Shown here piece after piece: positions 11,007 to 22,188 of a DNA stretch of 64,000 nt. The notes under the pieces are model-generated. The model ran no database searches and had not been told where the DNA came from. It saw nothing but the letters and a program-made list of their open reading frames with translations. The stretch comes from Bicyclus anynana (Eukaryota > Arthropoda > Insecta > Lepidoptera > Nymphalidae): positions 18,365,572 through 18,429,571 of the forward strand of contig NC_069086.1 in NCBI RefSeq assembly GCF_947172395.1, written 5' to 3'. The number at the start of each line of letters is the position of its first letter. Position 1 is the first letter of the stretch. Position numbers and translations under genes: made by a program.

Positions 11007-14000
11007 ATGGTGGCGCGAAGAGGTCGCGGCGCGAAAAGCCAGCCAGCGGCTAAGCCGAAAACCGAAGAACCCGTGGCGGCAGAGGGCGAAGCGGAAGTGG
11101 CCGAAGTGGAAACAGCTGAAGAAAACAATGGAGAAGCAGTTGCAGAACAGACCGAAGAAGCAGCAGCTGCCGAAGAACAGACTGTAGAAGGCGAGCAGAC
11201 CAAGGAAGAAGAAGCTAAACCAGAAGAACCGAAGGAAGAAAAGGTTGAATCTGGTAAACTACTCGTGGAGAACCTCCCGCCAAGCTGTCTCTTTGACTAT
11301 CAAGACAAGCTTAAGGAACTATTTTCCAAGCATGGGGAAGTCACCAGTGTCAAGTGAGTACAATTAGGCAGCCATTTTTTGTATAAATATTAAAAAGCCA
11401 TCAACATTCAATTTGTTAACATTCAAATATCAATCCTTGAATTTTTAAGTCAGTTTTTTGAGATTTTCACTAGATTTTATGACATGCCTACATATTCAAT
11501 CGAAATGTTTCATTCATTGCTACAACTTTGATAAGATGAAAATTTTACACAATTTTTAACTCTTGCAGTAAATTTTACAAAACTATATTTTACTGTGAAT
11601 ATTATTATAATGTATTGCGACTGAAATCACAAAATTTTTAATTATAAAAAATGATAATGTTCTAGAGTGTCAATGTGCACATAGAACACTCTGGAATGAG
11701 ATATTAACGGGAGAATTTTTTCTTTTCTTTTTAGACGTGGTCCAATCATTGTAACCGAACTGACCACTACACCAACTTTATCGGCTATAGTCGAATTCAA
11801 AAACAAAGATTCCCTGGAAAAGGTAAACAAAAATGATTATTAACATTTTTTAATTTAATTATTGAAGATTTTATGATATTTATTAGTTACTTTAGACAAT
11901 GCCTTTGCGACGGGTGGAACCCTGAAAGGCTGTTAATGTTAAGGCTAGATGTTTCCAAATTACCTTCAGATCCTTGTAAAGTATGAATGACTATTTGAAT
12001 GTTTCAAATGGCTGGTCTGCTACTGGGAAACTTGTTGGGAATTTTACATTTTTTTAATGTAGAGTGAAAAAATGTTTTTTTTTTATTTCATCCATGGTAG
12101 TAGATCAGCCGATACCTATTTCTGTGATGTCAGCACACATACCAACATCTTTAAGTCTTGTTCACATTGTTTCAAATAAGCTAAGTTTTCCCAGATTTGA
12201 AGTTTATCCAGGTGACTACATTGATAGCATGTACTAAATCTATATTTTGAAATTATCCAATTTGGTGGCCACTACTTTACTTTATTTAGATTAATATCAG
12301 TTTAGTTTAGCACTTGTGTTTAAATTGTATTGACCTCACAATATCAATCCAGCTTTGCAGTATCTTGTTGATTCTTAGTATATTGTAATGATTATATTGA
12401 AAATTTTACATCAAAAAGCAATGACAGCCTTAAATTTAAATGGTTAAGAGATAATGTATTCATATTCTACCTAAGCCCAAAGCTTCTTAGTCTAGATTTA
12501 GGATAGGCTCTAATTCTCACAAAAATAACAAGTGTATGAGGATTGCAACTTTGTACCTAAATAATTAACACTTTTTGTTTTGAACAATAAAAAAAAACCT
12601 GCAATCGCTCTAAATGAAAAGTGGCACACAATTATTTGTACTTAATAAGCTTCTTGATCAATATTTTCCTCTAGGTGAGGTTGAGCTGTTTTTGCCAGGT
12701 GTGGCCAGTGTGCTACAGTTCGTTTCACTCTTGAAAGTTTGCCGCGATTTACGACAGTTGTACGTAATATGAACGTCATACAGGCGACTGTCACCATACC
12801 CATGCTATCTGATAAAACACAAGGTGAATATGAGGGTGAAAATAGGATCATATATAAATTATCTTTTTGGATCTAATCAAAGAGTGCTTGAGGATTAACA
12901 TCATTATAATTACAACAGCTTTGTTGGTAGAATCAGTATCAAAAGAGTTGCAAATCTGGATTGTTTGGATACTCTGAAATATTGGAACAATGTGAACCTT
13001 AATTTGCTGGGTTCTTGTAAGTATCTGTCACTGATACACTTTGCACTAAATCCTACATTAACTCATTTATGTTACTTTCTTGGTGTAAATTTCAACATTA
13101 TTTATTATTTCTTATTGTATCCACATTATGATATATGTGTCAGGAATATTTTATTATCATAAAAATTGTTGAGTAGGTACACTAAAATTAGTCGAGCATT
13201 CTTGGTATTATGGATATTTTATATAAAGTATATTAAAAGCATGTATTGTCATTGTAAGTAAGCTCTATAGGATGTCCTGACTGATGGGCTGATTCATTCA
13301 TTCAACACAGCCAAAACTGTTGGCTGTGTTGTCTAAAAAATGAAATTTAGAATATAGCTTTAACTTGTAACACTAGTAATAGGTATAAGGATTTTTTTAC
13401 TTAAGTAGTAAGAACTTAAGTATCTAAGTATTCTGTCTGGTGGACAATACTTTTCATTTGGTTAAATACATTGCTCGACTGAGAAATCAATTGCAATAAT
13501 CTACCAAAAAGCCCCTGTCTTTTGGTCAAAATCGTCAAATTTAGCATTATGCTAACTTTATGCTGCAATTAAAAAGGTAAGATTCTTATTATGCAGATAT
13601 ATTTTTAATTCATTTCTATTACATGAACTTAATGTTAATTAAATATTATTGTAGTTCATGTATAAAATTGTAAAATAACTAATTGCAAGGCTTTTATCTA
13701 AATTTATGTGACCTTTTAGCAACATTTGATGGTACAAAGGTAAGTCTTATAAATTTTATGAAATGGATACTTATGATAGCAAACTAAATAGAACCATATG
13801 TTTTCATAGGTTTTGAGATAAACTTTACCTATGAAACCTATTCAGATTGATATTATACATATAAGACTTTTGTTTTTTTTTTTTTTTAATTCTTAATTGT
13901 CAGCCAAGGAATATAAACCTTTGGTGTTAAATGTTTTCAATACATACTTATTATATTACAATTGTATTGACTTCAAAACCATCATTAAAAAATGCTGCTG

Positions 14001-17000
14001 TGTAATTGATTGACTCGGTTTTGATTCACAAAGCGCACTCATTCTAAGATAATCGTAATTTGCCATTTGTGTGCACTTCTATAGACAAATCAATTATCCA
14101 AGTCTCGCAGTACAGTAGACCTATTATATGTCAATTACATATCTCATGAAGAGATAAAGACATTGTCGACCAATACAGTTGTCCCAGTCAAATCTCTTTG
14201 TCCAACAATGCAACAGGGAGTGATGTTTCCGGTTCCGCTGCCATTGGCCAACATGTGTTCTTTCTAGCGTCTCAAGATAAGTCGTGTTGTATAGGTGCAG
14301 GGTATGACTGCAGGCGCATTCTTCATTCATGTTCATACATATATGAGATTGGCCTTCGTTTAGGAATAGATCTACCTATCTACCTACATGGACCTCCAAG
14401 CACAACGATCTCGAACCGCCAGCATCCAGTGGCCCCCTGCAATTCGCTTGATATCCTCGATCCACCTAGTGGGCGGTCGACCAACACTGCGCTTTCCGGT
14501 GCGGGGTCGTCATTCTAGCTCCTTAAGACCCATCGGCTTTTCGAACTATTTAGACTTCAGCTTCGCGAGTCGCTGAGCTATGTCAGTGACTTTGGTTCGC
14601 CTGCGGATCTCCTCATTCCTGATTCGATCATGATTTCGACACAGAGAAACTCCAAGCATAGCTCGCTCCATCGCCCGCTGAGTGATTTTGAGCCTTCTAA
14701 TAAAGCCCATAGTCAGCGGTCAAGTCTCGGATACGTAGGTTATCACTGCCAACACGCACAGACTTCCAGCACTGAGGAAATACACAACTACGGACTACGG
14801 AAGCCAACAATACAAGTACCAATAAAGTATAGCGTTTATGAATTCCTTTTTCTGTCGCACGCGGACAAGCTCATGGCGACTGTCGCTAGTCCCCGTGCGA
14901 CAGGCGGGAGACGCGGTGGGTGACGCGCTGCGTGTCGCAGGCGCTGGCGGAGGCGGGCACGGTGCTGGACGGCTGCGCGCTGGCGGTGGCGGCCGAGTCG
15001 CGCGCGGAGACGGCCGTGCTGGTGGGCGTGCCGTACGAGGCGGGCACCGACTACGTGCGCGCGCTGTTCGCGCAGTGCGGCGACATCGCGCACATTCACG
15101 AGTTCAGCAAGACCAAGTACAAGATATGTGAGTAGTGTAGTTGACTTACAGTGGTATTCATCCCATATAGAGGCATCCCCAGGGGAGCATTCACCCGCTG
15201 AGTGTCAAATTCTCATACAAATAGAGGTTAAATTCCACACTCAGCGGTTGAATGATATCCTGGGGGTGCCCTTACATCGTCTATGAATTCCACTGTTACT
15301 GTTATTATTATTGTTTTTTTAGTAAAAGAATATTTGCCATATCTTTTAAATATGAGCAATATTCCCATTCTTCTCCAAGTCGGGAAATCCAAAGGGGCGA
15401 AATCAAACCACCACCCCTCGGTGATGAGTCCGACTGCTTTACCATAGATCTATTGAGACTTAATATTATTATAAGTCTATTTGACTGGCTCACTACAGGG
15501 TGTATACTTATAATGTTAAACTCGTAGAGTGATTAGTCTCACATATTAATAATGACCAGGACTGACAGGCTAACAAGCTTTCTGTACATAACAAAATTGA
15601 CAACTCTAATCTGAAATTTTGTTACATTTAAAATTTCAGCCCAAAGAATAAAGAAAAACTCAATATTTCCTAATTTTTCTCCTCATTTCTGTCTCTATCT
15701 TATAGAGATAAAGAGATACCGAAGCATATTTTACAAAATTACATTTGATATTTTCTTAGTTGGATGTTGATACCTATCGTTAAAATTGTAACAACTCACT
15801 TGGGATGAACTTACAAAACTAAACACTGTTAACAAAGCCAATAACATATGGTTCCAAACTTCACACTTTGCTCTCATCCGCACGAGAGGTATTTTAACGT
15901 CCATTAAAAAATCTCTCTTTAAGTTAAATGAAGGTCAATTTCCAACACCCAAAATAGAAAATGCAACACTATTCCAAAAAAAGCGTTGTGTTTTAAAAAA
16001 AAGCTGTAATGTGAACATAATATACTTGGGAATGCATTTGTTGTATTTGAAGGCTTTTTAAAAAACCTTGTGGGAATGAGAGCTAAGTAAGGAAAATGGT
16101 ATTGTCAACTTACTGACTGTTGACAGAATGTAGTTTGACAGTAGCCATGTTTGCCTCAGTGCGAGTGACGTTCCGCGAGAAGGAGTCGGTGGAGAAGGCG
16201 CTGAAGCTGGACCGCGAGCTGCGCATCAACGGCTTCCTCGTCACCGTCTCCAAGTACCGGGACGAGGATGAGCAGAAGGCGCACGCGGCCAACACCAACA
16301 AGGTAGGCCTTCCACCACACGTGGTTCTTGATACTAGCGTAGGTTGGGTCACCAGTGTTTGTATGCATTGTAATATAATAATAATTTTTGATTTATTGCT
16401 AATTTTATTAATTGTAATTTAAATATACTTTTAATAAAGAAACATCAAAACTAATAGAATCCCAGAGCTGATGCTGTTCTGTTCCAAGATTAATCAAGTT
16501 GTCAATGTCTTCAGTCCTTTAGTCTAAAGTCCTTTTCGTGAAAGGAGTCCACCAGACGCGGCGCTAATGTCTTAATGGCGCCTTATTTGGTAATGGCGGT
16601 CATTAGCGTAAGGTGCTGTCAATTTTAGTTCAGGTTTTATCCGCGAACTTCTTTCACGAAAAGGACTCTAGGTCTAGCGTCGCCATAGACTACACCCGAG
16701 CTATAGATGATGATTTGTTTATCGTCGCAGAACAAGCGGCAGCACGCCGCACAGAACCGCAACAACGCGGCGCCGGCGACCCCGAGCGCGCCGCCGGCCG
16801 CGCGCCCCAACAACTTCAGGCCCCGCGGCGGCGGCGGCGGCGGCGGCGGGTTCAACGGCCGCGGCAACTACAGGGGTAAGCAGAACTGCAACAACATGTT
16901 ACAATGGCGAAAATCAACAAAAATGCGCCATAAAACTTTAAAACTACGACCCTAAACCGCCATATGAATGTGGAAAGTTTGATCAGCGCGGCGCTGGATA

Positions 17001-20000
17001 GCAATAGCACGATTTGTATATATTTCCACTCTGACATTCTGATTGCGTTAGTTGAGTTCGGAAATCTTAATTAAAAAAAAAATTAGTTCCTGAGTTATCT
17101 AATTTTCATTTAAATGTAAAATAAAAATAATCTTCAATAATAAGGGAAACTCAAAAATCTTTTTATTATAATTTTATATTATTATTTGGTTACCATATTT
17201 ACAAATGAAGTCATGGTAAGTCCCACAGGTCTGACATGCTCGACTCTACATATCTCGTGATCGTGACATGACATATCACGTAATCATGAAGAGAAAAAGA
17301 CAATCGACCAATAGCTGCTGAACTGATAATATCGCTCTCTCTTACGTAGTGACGGGACGAAAGGGAGCTATGTTTTGAATTCGCCGCTATTGATCGACAA
17401 TGTCATTTTGTCTACATGAGATATGTCGTGTGTCGCATGTCAGGCCTGTAGGTCAGTAGTAACGTGTGTGTGTGTGTGTGTGTGTGTGCGCAGGCGGGCG
17501 AGGGCGCGGCTTCGGCGCGCGCGGCGGCTCGTTCCCGCGCGGCGGCTTCGGGCCCGTCAGCTCCTACATCCCGCCGCAGCAGTTCATGGGCCGCCCGGTG
17601 AGCACCTACCGTTGCACTCATAGACAACGCGAAACAAATGGCTTGTTACACTCGTACTATAGCTTGGCAAATTCGTTCGTAACACTTCTGATAGTCCGCG
17701 GGGGCCTGGAGGGGTTAGCGATACTATACCGTACTGTAGCGATACGCTCGCACGACTTCACACCCCCGCAGTCCTTCTCCGCCCGTCGCTCGCGATGAGT
17801 GTCATCAACGGACTTTGCCAGGGTACATACATGTATTTGAAAATCAAAGGAGACCATTTTGGGCCCGACATTCATTACAGAACAAAAATTAACGATAAAT
17901 TTCCTTTATTTTATATATTAAATCACAATAACCTTCTTGTAGTCTGGTGAAAATAATTAGCATTTACAATTGTTAATATTTTTTGTTATGTGAGTTTGTT
18001 TGAAATAGTGCATTTTATATTTTGGTACTTGCCAATATGTTAATTTTTAATGCTACCCACCATCGGATATTAGCGATACAGGCATGTGGGCTTATTTGAT
18101 GGTGGCTAGCAAAAAAAATTTAAGTAAACCAGATTAAAACTGATACTATTATTTAATAACTGACACTAATTTGGACATTGTAACGGTTAATTCATACAAT
18201 CTGGGCCCAACAATTTATGAAAAATGATTAGTTTCATCAAGTAGGCTTATTTCACAGAGAGCGAGGTTGAAAGGTAAAAATAAAAAAATACATAGAACCT
18301 CCTCCTGTTTGTTTGATTTAAAGCACGACTATACAAAAATAGATCTATACTCCAACTAGTTCTCTGTGGACTGCTCGTTTTCCGATCAACAGGCTAATTC
18401 AACTAACTTTGACGTATGCTAGTTGACATTTAGCAATTGAGATGATATCTATCAAAATATGTCATCTGCTACCTACGTGGATATCATACAGTAGGTAGTT
18501 GACATTTCTCAATTGATTTGATGTTTATTTTAATAGGTTGTTAATAAAGACCAAGACAACTCACTCTGAATGAGCAGAACTGATTAATTTCATTTAAGAA
18601 TTCTACATAATAGCTTGATGTTAGTAATTAGTCTAGTATTCTTACCAGATGAAGTAAAATACATTGTATACAATAGTGTGATACGACAAATATTAATAAT
18701 TTAATTAAACTCTCATTTATTTATTTGTCCTTTTTTATATTTTTAACAATACTATTATAATACTGATTTAATTTAATTGTACTGTTATACTTTTTTTTTT
18801 GGTTATAATTTTTATTTTGTACCTGTATTTTTTTGCAAACTTTTTATACATGCTTTTCACTTTTTTTTTCATTTTTGTTTTTCATATCGCATGCGTCTTT
18901 AATCTATAGCCGAAACGAGTGCATAGAAAAATGTGCAAAGAAATGCAGTTGAACCATATATGTTGACAGAAAAAAAATCTCTTTGCCATGTATATTATTC
19001 TGTGCATTCTTTTCAGAACTACTAGAGTGTCATTTGAAAGAGTGAAGAGTGCATACAGGTATATCGCTTTGTTCAATTTAAATGTTACATTCTGGTGCTT
19101 ACTAACGAAGCTCGCATTTTTGCAGAATAATCCCTAGGCCTACACCACAAAATTAAACAAAGCCTGTAGGTATACAGGGTGCTGGGGAGTATTTCCCATA
19201 ACTTACTGATGTTGACGAGTCCACTTAAAGGAGCCGAACTACATAACTAACTATTTTATTAACTAAAAAATTAAAACTTTTTATGTTTTCATACAAAGTA
19301 ATTAGAATAATTCTAACTATCTATGTAACACGCGCATTTTAAAATATGTACGCTGGCTACGTTATAATTACAAGGATGCATATAAGGGACACATTTTAAA
19401 ATCTATTTACAAAAGAAATATTATTTACCCCTGAAAATATTAATTTTAGAACACATGTTCTTTAAACATTCTTAATTAATTTTTGGTAAAGAATATAAAT
19501 CCAGAGTTATGGGCACCCCACTCCCACTCCTGAGCACCCTGTATATTCTTTGTTTAATAAACTAACCCTAATCTATCTGCGAATATCGATAGAAAGTCCG
19601 TTGGAGTGTGCAGAAAGAATGACATACAAACTGATGTAATATATAAATAGCCATATGAAAGGGATTTTACTTAAAGTATAAAACATTACTTTCGATGCTC
19701 ACCGGTCAACCATTTAGGTCTGACACGCTTATCTATGGTAAAAAATATGGCTAACATTCTTTTTCACAACTAGCGGACCACTAACTTTCGGCCACGTGAA
19801 ATTCAGTTTCTTGGAAACCATTGATTTTTCCGAGATAAAAGCAGCTTTTTTATGTTGTGAAGAACCTCTTCTATCTTCAATTGAAAGTCACATTAAAATC
19901 TGTTCTATGTTAAAATAATGTCTGTCTGGGATTAAAGTTATTTTTTAAATCCCAGACAGACACTAAAATTTTATTTATAGGTATTGAAAATAAGCCAAGT

Positions 20001-20893
20001 CAAAATTTCTACTCTGTAGGTCAATAACTTAGATGAACACCTGCTAATAACAATTATAGAATTTGGGATAAAGTCCAATTTAAAAGTAAACATTTCCAAT
20101 TTATAGCCATAGAAGCGTAATTGGTTATCGTCTGCGTCGTCATTATTGAGCGTTTAGCTATTTATTGATTTCATGGTTGGTTCACGACCATTTGAACAAT
20201 TAGTTAGATTGACAAGAATTTTTAGGTTAAAAAAGAAAATGTACGAGCAATGTTCTCACAATTGCCAGCCTATGGATGACCTCTCAAATGTACATCATAT
20301 TTATGAATAGAATACAATATCTCTTTGAAAATCACCTAATTCAAAGTACTACTCTTTGAAATTCATAGAACACAATCTCTCTATTCTATGTTTTATTATG
20401 AAAATCCTATTTGACAGTGATTTAGAACAATATAGAAAAGCTACAGCATAATATGCTGAAAACGCATTGTTGGTAGACCCCCCACTAGATGGACTGAGTA
20501 CATCAAGCAGGTTGCAGAGAGCCGCTGGATGCTGGTGGTTCGAGACCGTTGAAGCCTATGTCCAGCAGTGGACATCCATCGATTGTTAATGATGAATGAT
20601 GAAGACAGTACAGTGGCGTAACTTGCCTTGGAGGGACCCTGTATCAAAATAAGTTGGGGGACCCAATATACGAGCCGCAAATCCCGAAATTTTTTTTTAG
20701 CAGTTTTTTTTCCAGGAAGCACTAGATAAATTGAGATTGTAGATTAAATTTGACTAATTTTTGTTTTCACACTTGTTCTCTGTAGTCCGGGGGACCCCTA
20801 CATGGATGAGTATAATATTGACATTGTTTTTGTCCGCAGCAGGGCTACATGAACGACGGGCAGCGGCCGAACAAGCGGCTGCGACAGATGTAA
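11007..20893 (+). CDS. Gene B: nucleolin-like protein with acidic N-terminus, two RRMs and RGG tail, 7 exons
   Basis: Exons: 11007-11353, 11735-11822, 14941-15127, 16160-16302, 16731-16875, 17494-17597 and 20840-20893 (stop TAA), about 355 aa; phases 2, 0, 1, 0, 1, 0. Residues about 15-80 are Glu/Ala-rich acidic. RRM1 about 83-168 opens with KLLVENLPPS; RRM2 about 169-250 opens with TAVLVGVPYEAG. Residues about 283-335 form an Arg/Gly-rich tail (PRGG, RGRGFGARGG) like the GAR domain of nucleolin or fibrillarin. The family suggests a nucleolar or RNP RNA-binding role; the exact orthologue is not named here. Exon 4 could instead begin at 16142, in the same phase. The exon 7 acceptor is CAGCAG (NAGNAG), allowing one optional Gln. 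Gene A is the divergent paralogue; the intron positions around the RRMs match. Confidence 0.87.
12640..12805. repeat. MITE-like repeat, same family as 42165-42302
   Basis: Shares the core GAAAGTTTGCCGCGATT, a 'GTACGTAATATGAACGTCATA' type stretch and ACTGTCACC near the right end with the copy at 42165-42302. The left terminal repeat is poorly preserved. In gene B intron 2. Confidence 0.6.
14380..14720 (-). mobile_element. Decayed RTE LINE C-terminal fragment
   Basis: Minus-strand translation gives MERAMLGVSLCRNHDRIR and RRRTKVTDIAQRLAKLK segments, then a broken RWIEDIKRIAG-like segment. This matches the C-terminal tail of RTE reverse transcriptases. Stops and frameshifts show it is dead. In gene B intron 2, between exons 2 and 3. 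Confidence 0.75.
15149..15295. mobile_element. Palindromic MITE, CAGTGG...CCACTG ends
   Basis: About 147 bp with long imperfect inverted halves: CCCCAGG..CATTCA.CCGCTGAGTGT on the left is mirrored by ACACTCAGCGGTTGAATG..CCTGGGGG on the right. The CAGTGG ends resemble hAT-type elements, but I see no clear 8-bp target duplication. It begins 21 bp after the exon 3 donor of gene B. Confidence 0.65.
16526..16670. mobile_element. MITE with GTCCTTTTCGTGAAAG terminal inverted repeats
   Basis: The left end AGTCCTTTTCGTGAAAG and right end CTTTCACGAAAAGGACT are perfect inverted repeats around a 110-bp interior. It lies 60 bp upstream of gene B exon 5. Confidence 0.8.
17219..17452. mobile_element. MITE with CAGGyCTGACATG terminal inverted repeats
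   Basis: The left end (ACAGGTCTGACATG.. CATATCTCGTG) mirrors the right end (ATGAGATATG.. CATGTCAGGCCTGT). A related fragment lies at about 14095-14260, sharing ATATCTCATGAAGAGA.AAAGACA and CGACCAATA. It ends 40 bp before exon 6 of gene B. Confidence 0.7.
17465..17489 (+). repeat. (GT)n microsatellite forming the gene B intron 5 3' end
   Basis: About 12 GT units run directly into the acceptor GCGCAG of exon 6, replacing the usual pyrimidine tract with alternating TG. It may weaken or vary splicing. Confidence 0.8.
17658..17820. mobile_element. MITE family M1 (TATAGCTTGGCAA ends), copy 1
   Basis: The left end TATAGCTTGGCAAATTCGTT and a right end reading AGTGTCATCAACGGACTTTGCCA are imperfect inverted repeats. 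Other copies are at 21399, 34149 and 58400. It starts 60 bp after the donor of gene B exon 6. Confidence 0.7.
19171..19545. mobile_element. Non-autonomous DNA element with TATACAGGGTGCT ends
   Basis: 375 bp flanked by inverted TATACAGGGTGCTgrGGAGT ends (right end ..GAGCACCCTGTATA). The interior is AT-rich and non-coding. In gene B intron 6. Confidence 0.75.
19768..19960 (+). repeat. Degenerate SINE-like repeat, copy 2
   Basis: ACTAGCGGACCACTAACTTT head, a TTTTTCCGAGATAAAAGCAG core and a TCTTCAATTGAAAGTCACATT segment as in the 1360-1580 family. In gene B intron 6. Confidence 0.55.
20455..20600 (+). repeat. RTE LINE 3'-end fragment
   Basis: The sequence order 'GCTGAAAACGCATTGTTGG', 'CCACTAGATGGACTGA', 'CATCAAGCAGGTTGCAGAGA', 'GCAGTGGACATCCATCG', then GATGAATGATGAAG matches the decayed C-terminus and 3' tail of RTE copies at 14380, 24345 and 34533. 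Confidence 0.65.
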
Positions 20894-21076
20894 CTGCAGT
20901 AGCGTGTAAGATACGGAGGCAACGTGTGCGTGCCCGGTCGTCTGTGTGTGTGTGTGTGCAGTGGAGTGTGTCAGAGACTGTGCGGATAAATCTAGCTAAT
21001 TGTATTTACTAAGTACACCAGATGAAGTTTTAATGTTAATATTAACGATTGTAAACTATTGTCTTTTTTGACAGGT

Positions 21077-21082
21077 AATAAA
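21077..21082 (+). promoter_or_regulatory. Poly(A) signal AATAAA of gene B
   Basis: AATAAA lies about 185 nt after the gene B stop codon in an otherwise plausible 3' UTR. GT/T-rich sequence follows at about 21108-21120. Confidence 0.65.
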
Positions 21083-21398
21083 TAATTATTACTAACATTT
21101 CAATGAGGTTTTTATTTTTGTACCCAGACCTACCCTAACCACCCGGCAGTTTACTTTTATAAAAAAAAATTGATAATTTTACTTTAATGGCCAGGCTGTT
21201 GGCTGTTACTTGTGGGTTTACTTGTTTACATCTGGGTCGCTTCGAACTGAGGCCGAAGCTGCAGAAGTTTACGAGGCCACCTGGATGTGGCCTCTTGGAC
21301 TATGCTGAGGAGCCAAGGTTGTTTTGATACTTTCCTGTTAATGTCTCTTCATCTATTATCACGGAAAGCCACCTCGTTTAAGAAAATAGATCACAAAA

Positions 21399-21587
21399 TA
21401 TAGTCTGGCAAGTTCGTTAATAACACTCCTATGATATGCGGACGACTGGGGTTAAGACTGCACAGGTGTGAAATCGTGAGTGCTGGGAAGTGACGTGCAT
21501 CAATCGTGGGTTTTTCCATTCATCGCTACACGCCCCCCGCCCTGCGCCGAACTTCGGGAGTGCTACGAACGAAGTTGCCAAGCTATA
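21399..21587. mobile_element. MITE family M1, copy 2 (best-preserved ends)
   Basis: The left end TATAGTCTGGCAAGTTCGTT..AACACTC is mirrored by GAGTGCTACGAACGAAGTTG..CCAAGCTATA on the right; a TA target duplication is possible. It lies between gene B and NRF-6-like gene 1. Confidence 0.8.
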
Positions 21588-22188
21588 ATGACAACCAAAG
21601 ATGTAATTTATTACACACCAACAGGGCCAATGACTCACGTGCTCTCTGAAGCATGGAGGAAATGTTAAGTTAATCGTTTAAAAACAGCACGCCTCTCGAG
21701 TAAACTTGTTTTTACGCTAAATTGCACCCTAAACGCAATATTATAAGCGATATTACATGATATACAAAATTGATGAATAAATTAGTGTCACATATGTATA
21801 TCGCATCTGATTTTATCACATTTGAATATTTATTCGTTACTAATGAATGGTTGTTACATAATTTATCATGAAAATGAAATAAATAAGTCGCTGGAATATA
21901 TTCGAAGTCGATAACTCGCCGGGTCTATAATCTTCCGACAAGCCTAGCCCGCTGCCTGCCGTTACATAATCATTACGCTAAAAGTAAAACATGTTAAAAA
22001 CTGAATTTTTAAACGGCTATTAACATTTAGAAATTGCGCTCTCCTTACATTGACTTTGAGTTTGCGTGCGAAATGAATATCGGAGTCTATTAATGTTTCT
22101 GAACGCAACGTGCGCGCACGCAATTAATATAAATTGGAGACACAAAATAAATAAAAAAGAACAATAAACATAAATTTTAAATGCCAAA

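Larger units (their letters stand above)
20894..22188. other. Intergenic region: 3' end of gene B and 5' flank of NRF-6-like gene 1
   Basis: Contains the gene B 3' UTR with its poly(A) signal and one MITE (21399-21587). The last 150 bp before 22189 are AT-rich with no clear TATA box. No exon is seen. Confidence 0.5.

Noticed and set aside
10988..11203. Minus-strand ORF rich in Ala and Ser
   Set aside because: Complement of the acidic Glu/Ala region of gene B exon 1.
14198..14923. Plus-strand ORFs of 60-106 codons
   Set aside because: They lie over a decayed MITE and an RTE fragment that is coding on the other strand; no family match.
16613..16879. ORF with Arg-rich sequence overlapping gene B exon 5, and its antisense partner
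   Set aside because: Wrong frame of the GC-rich RGG-coding exon.
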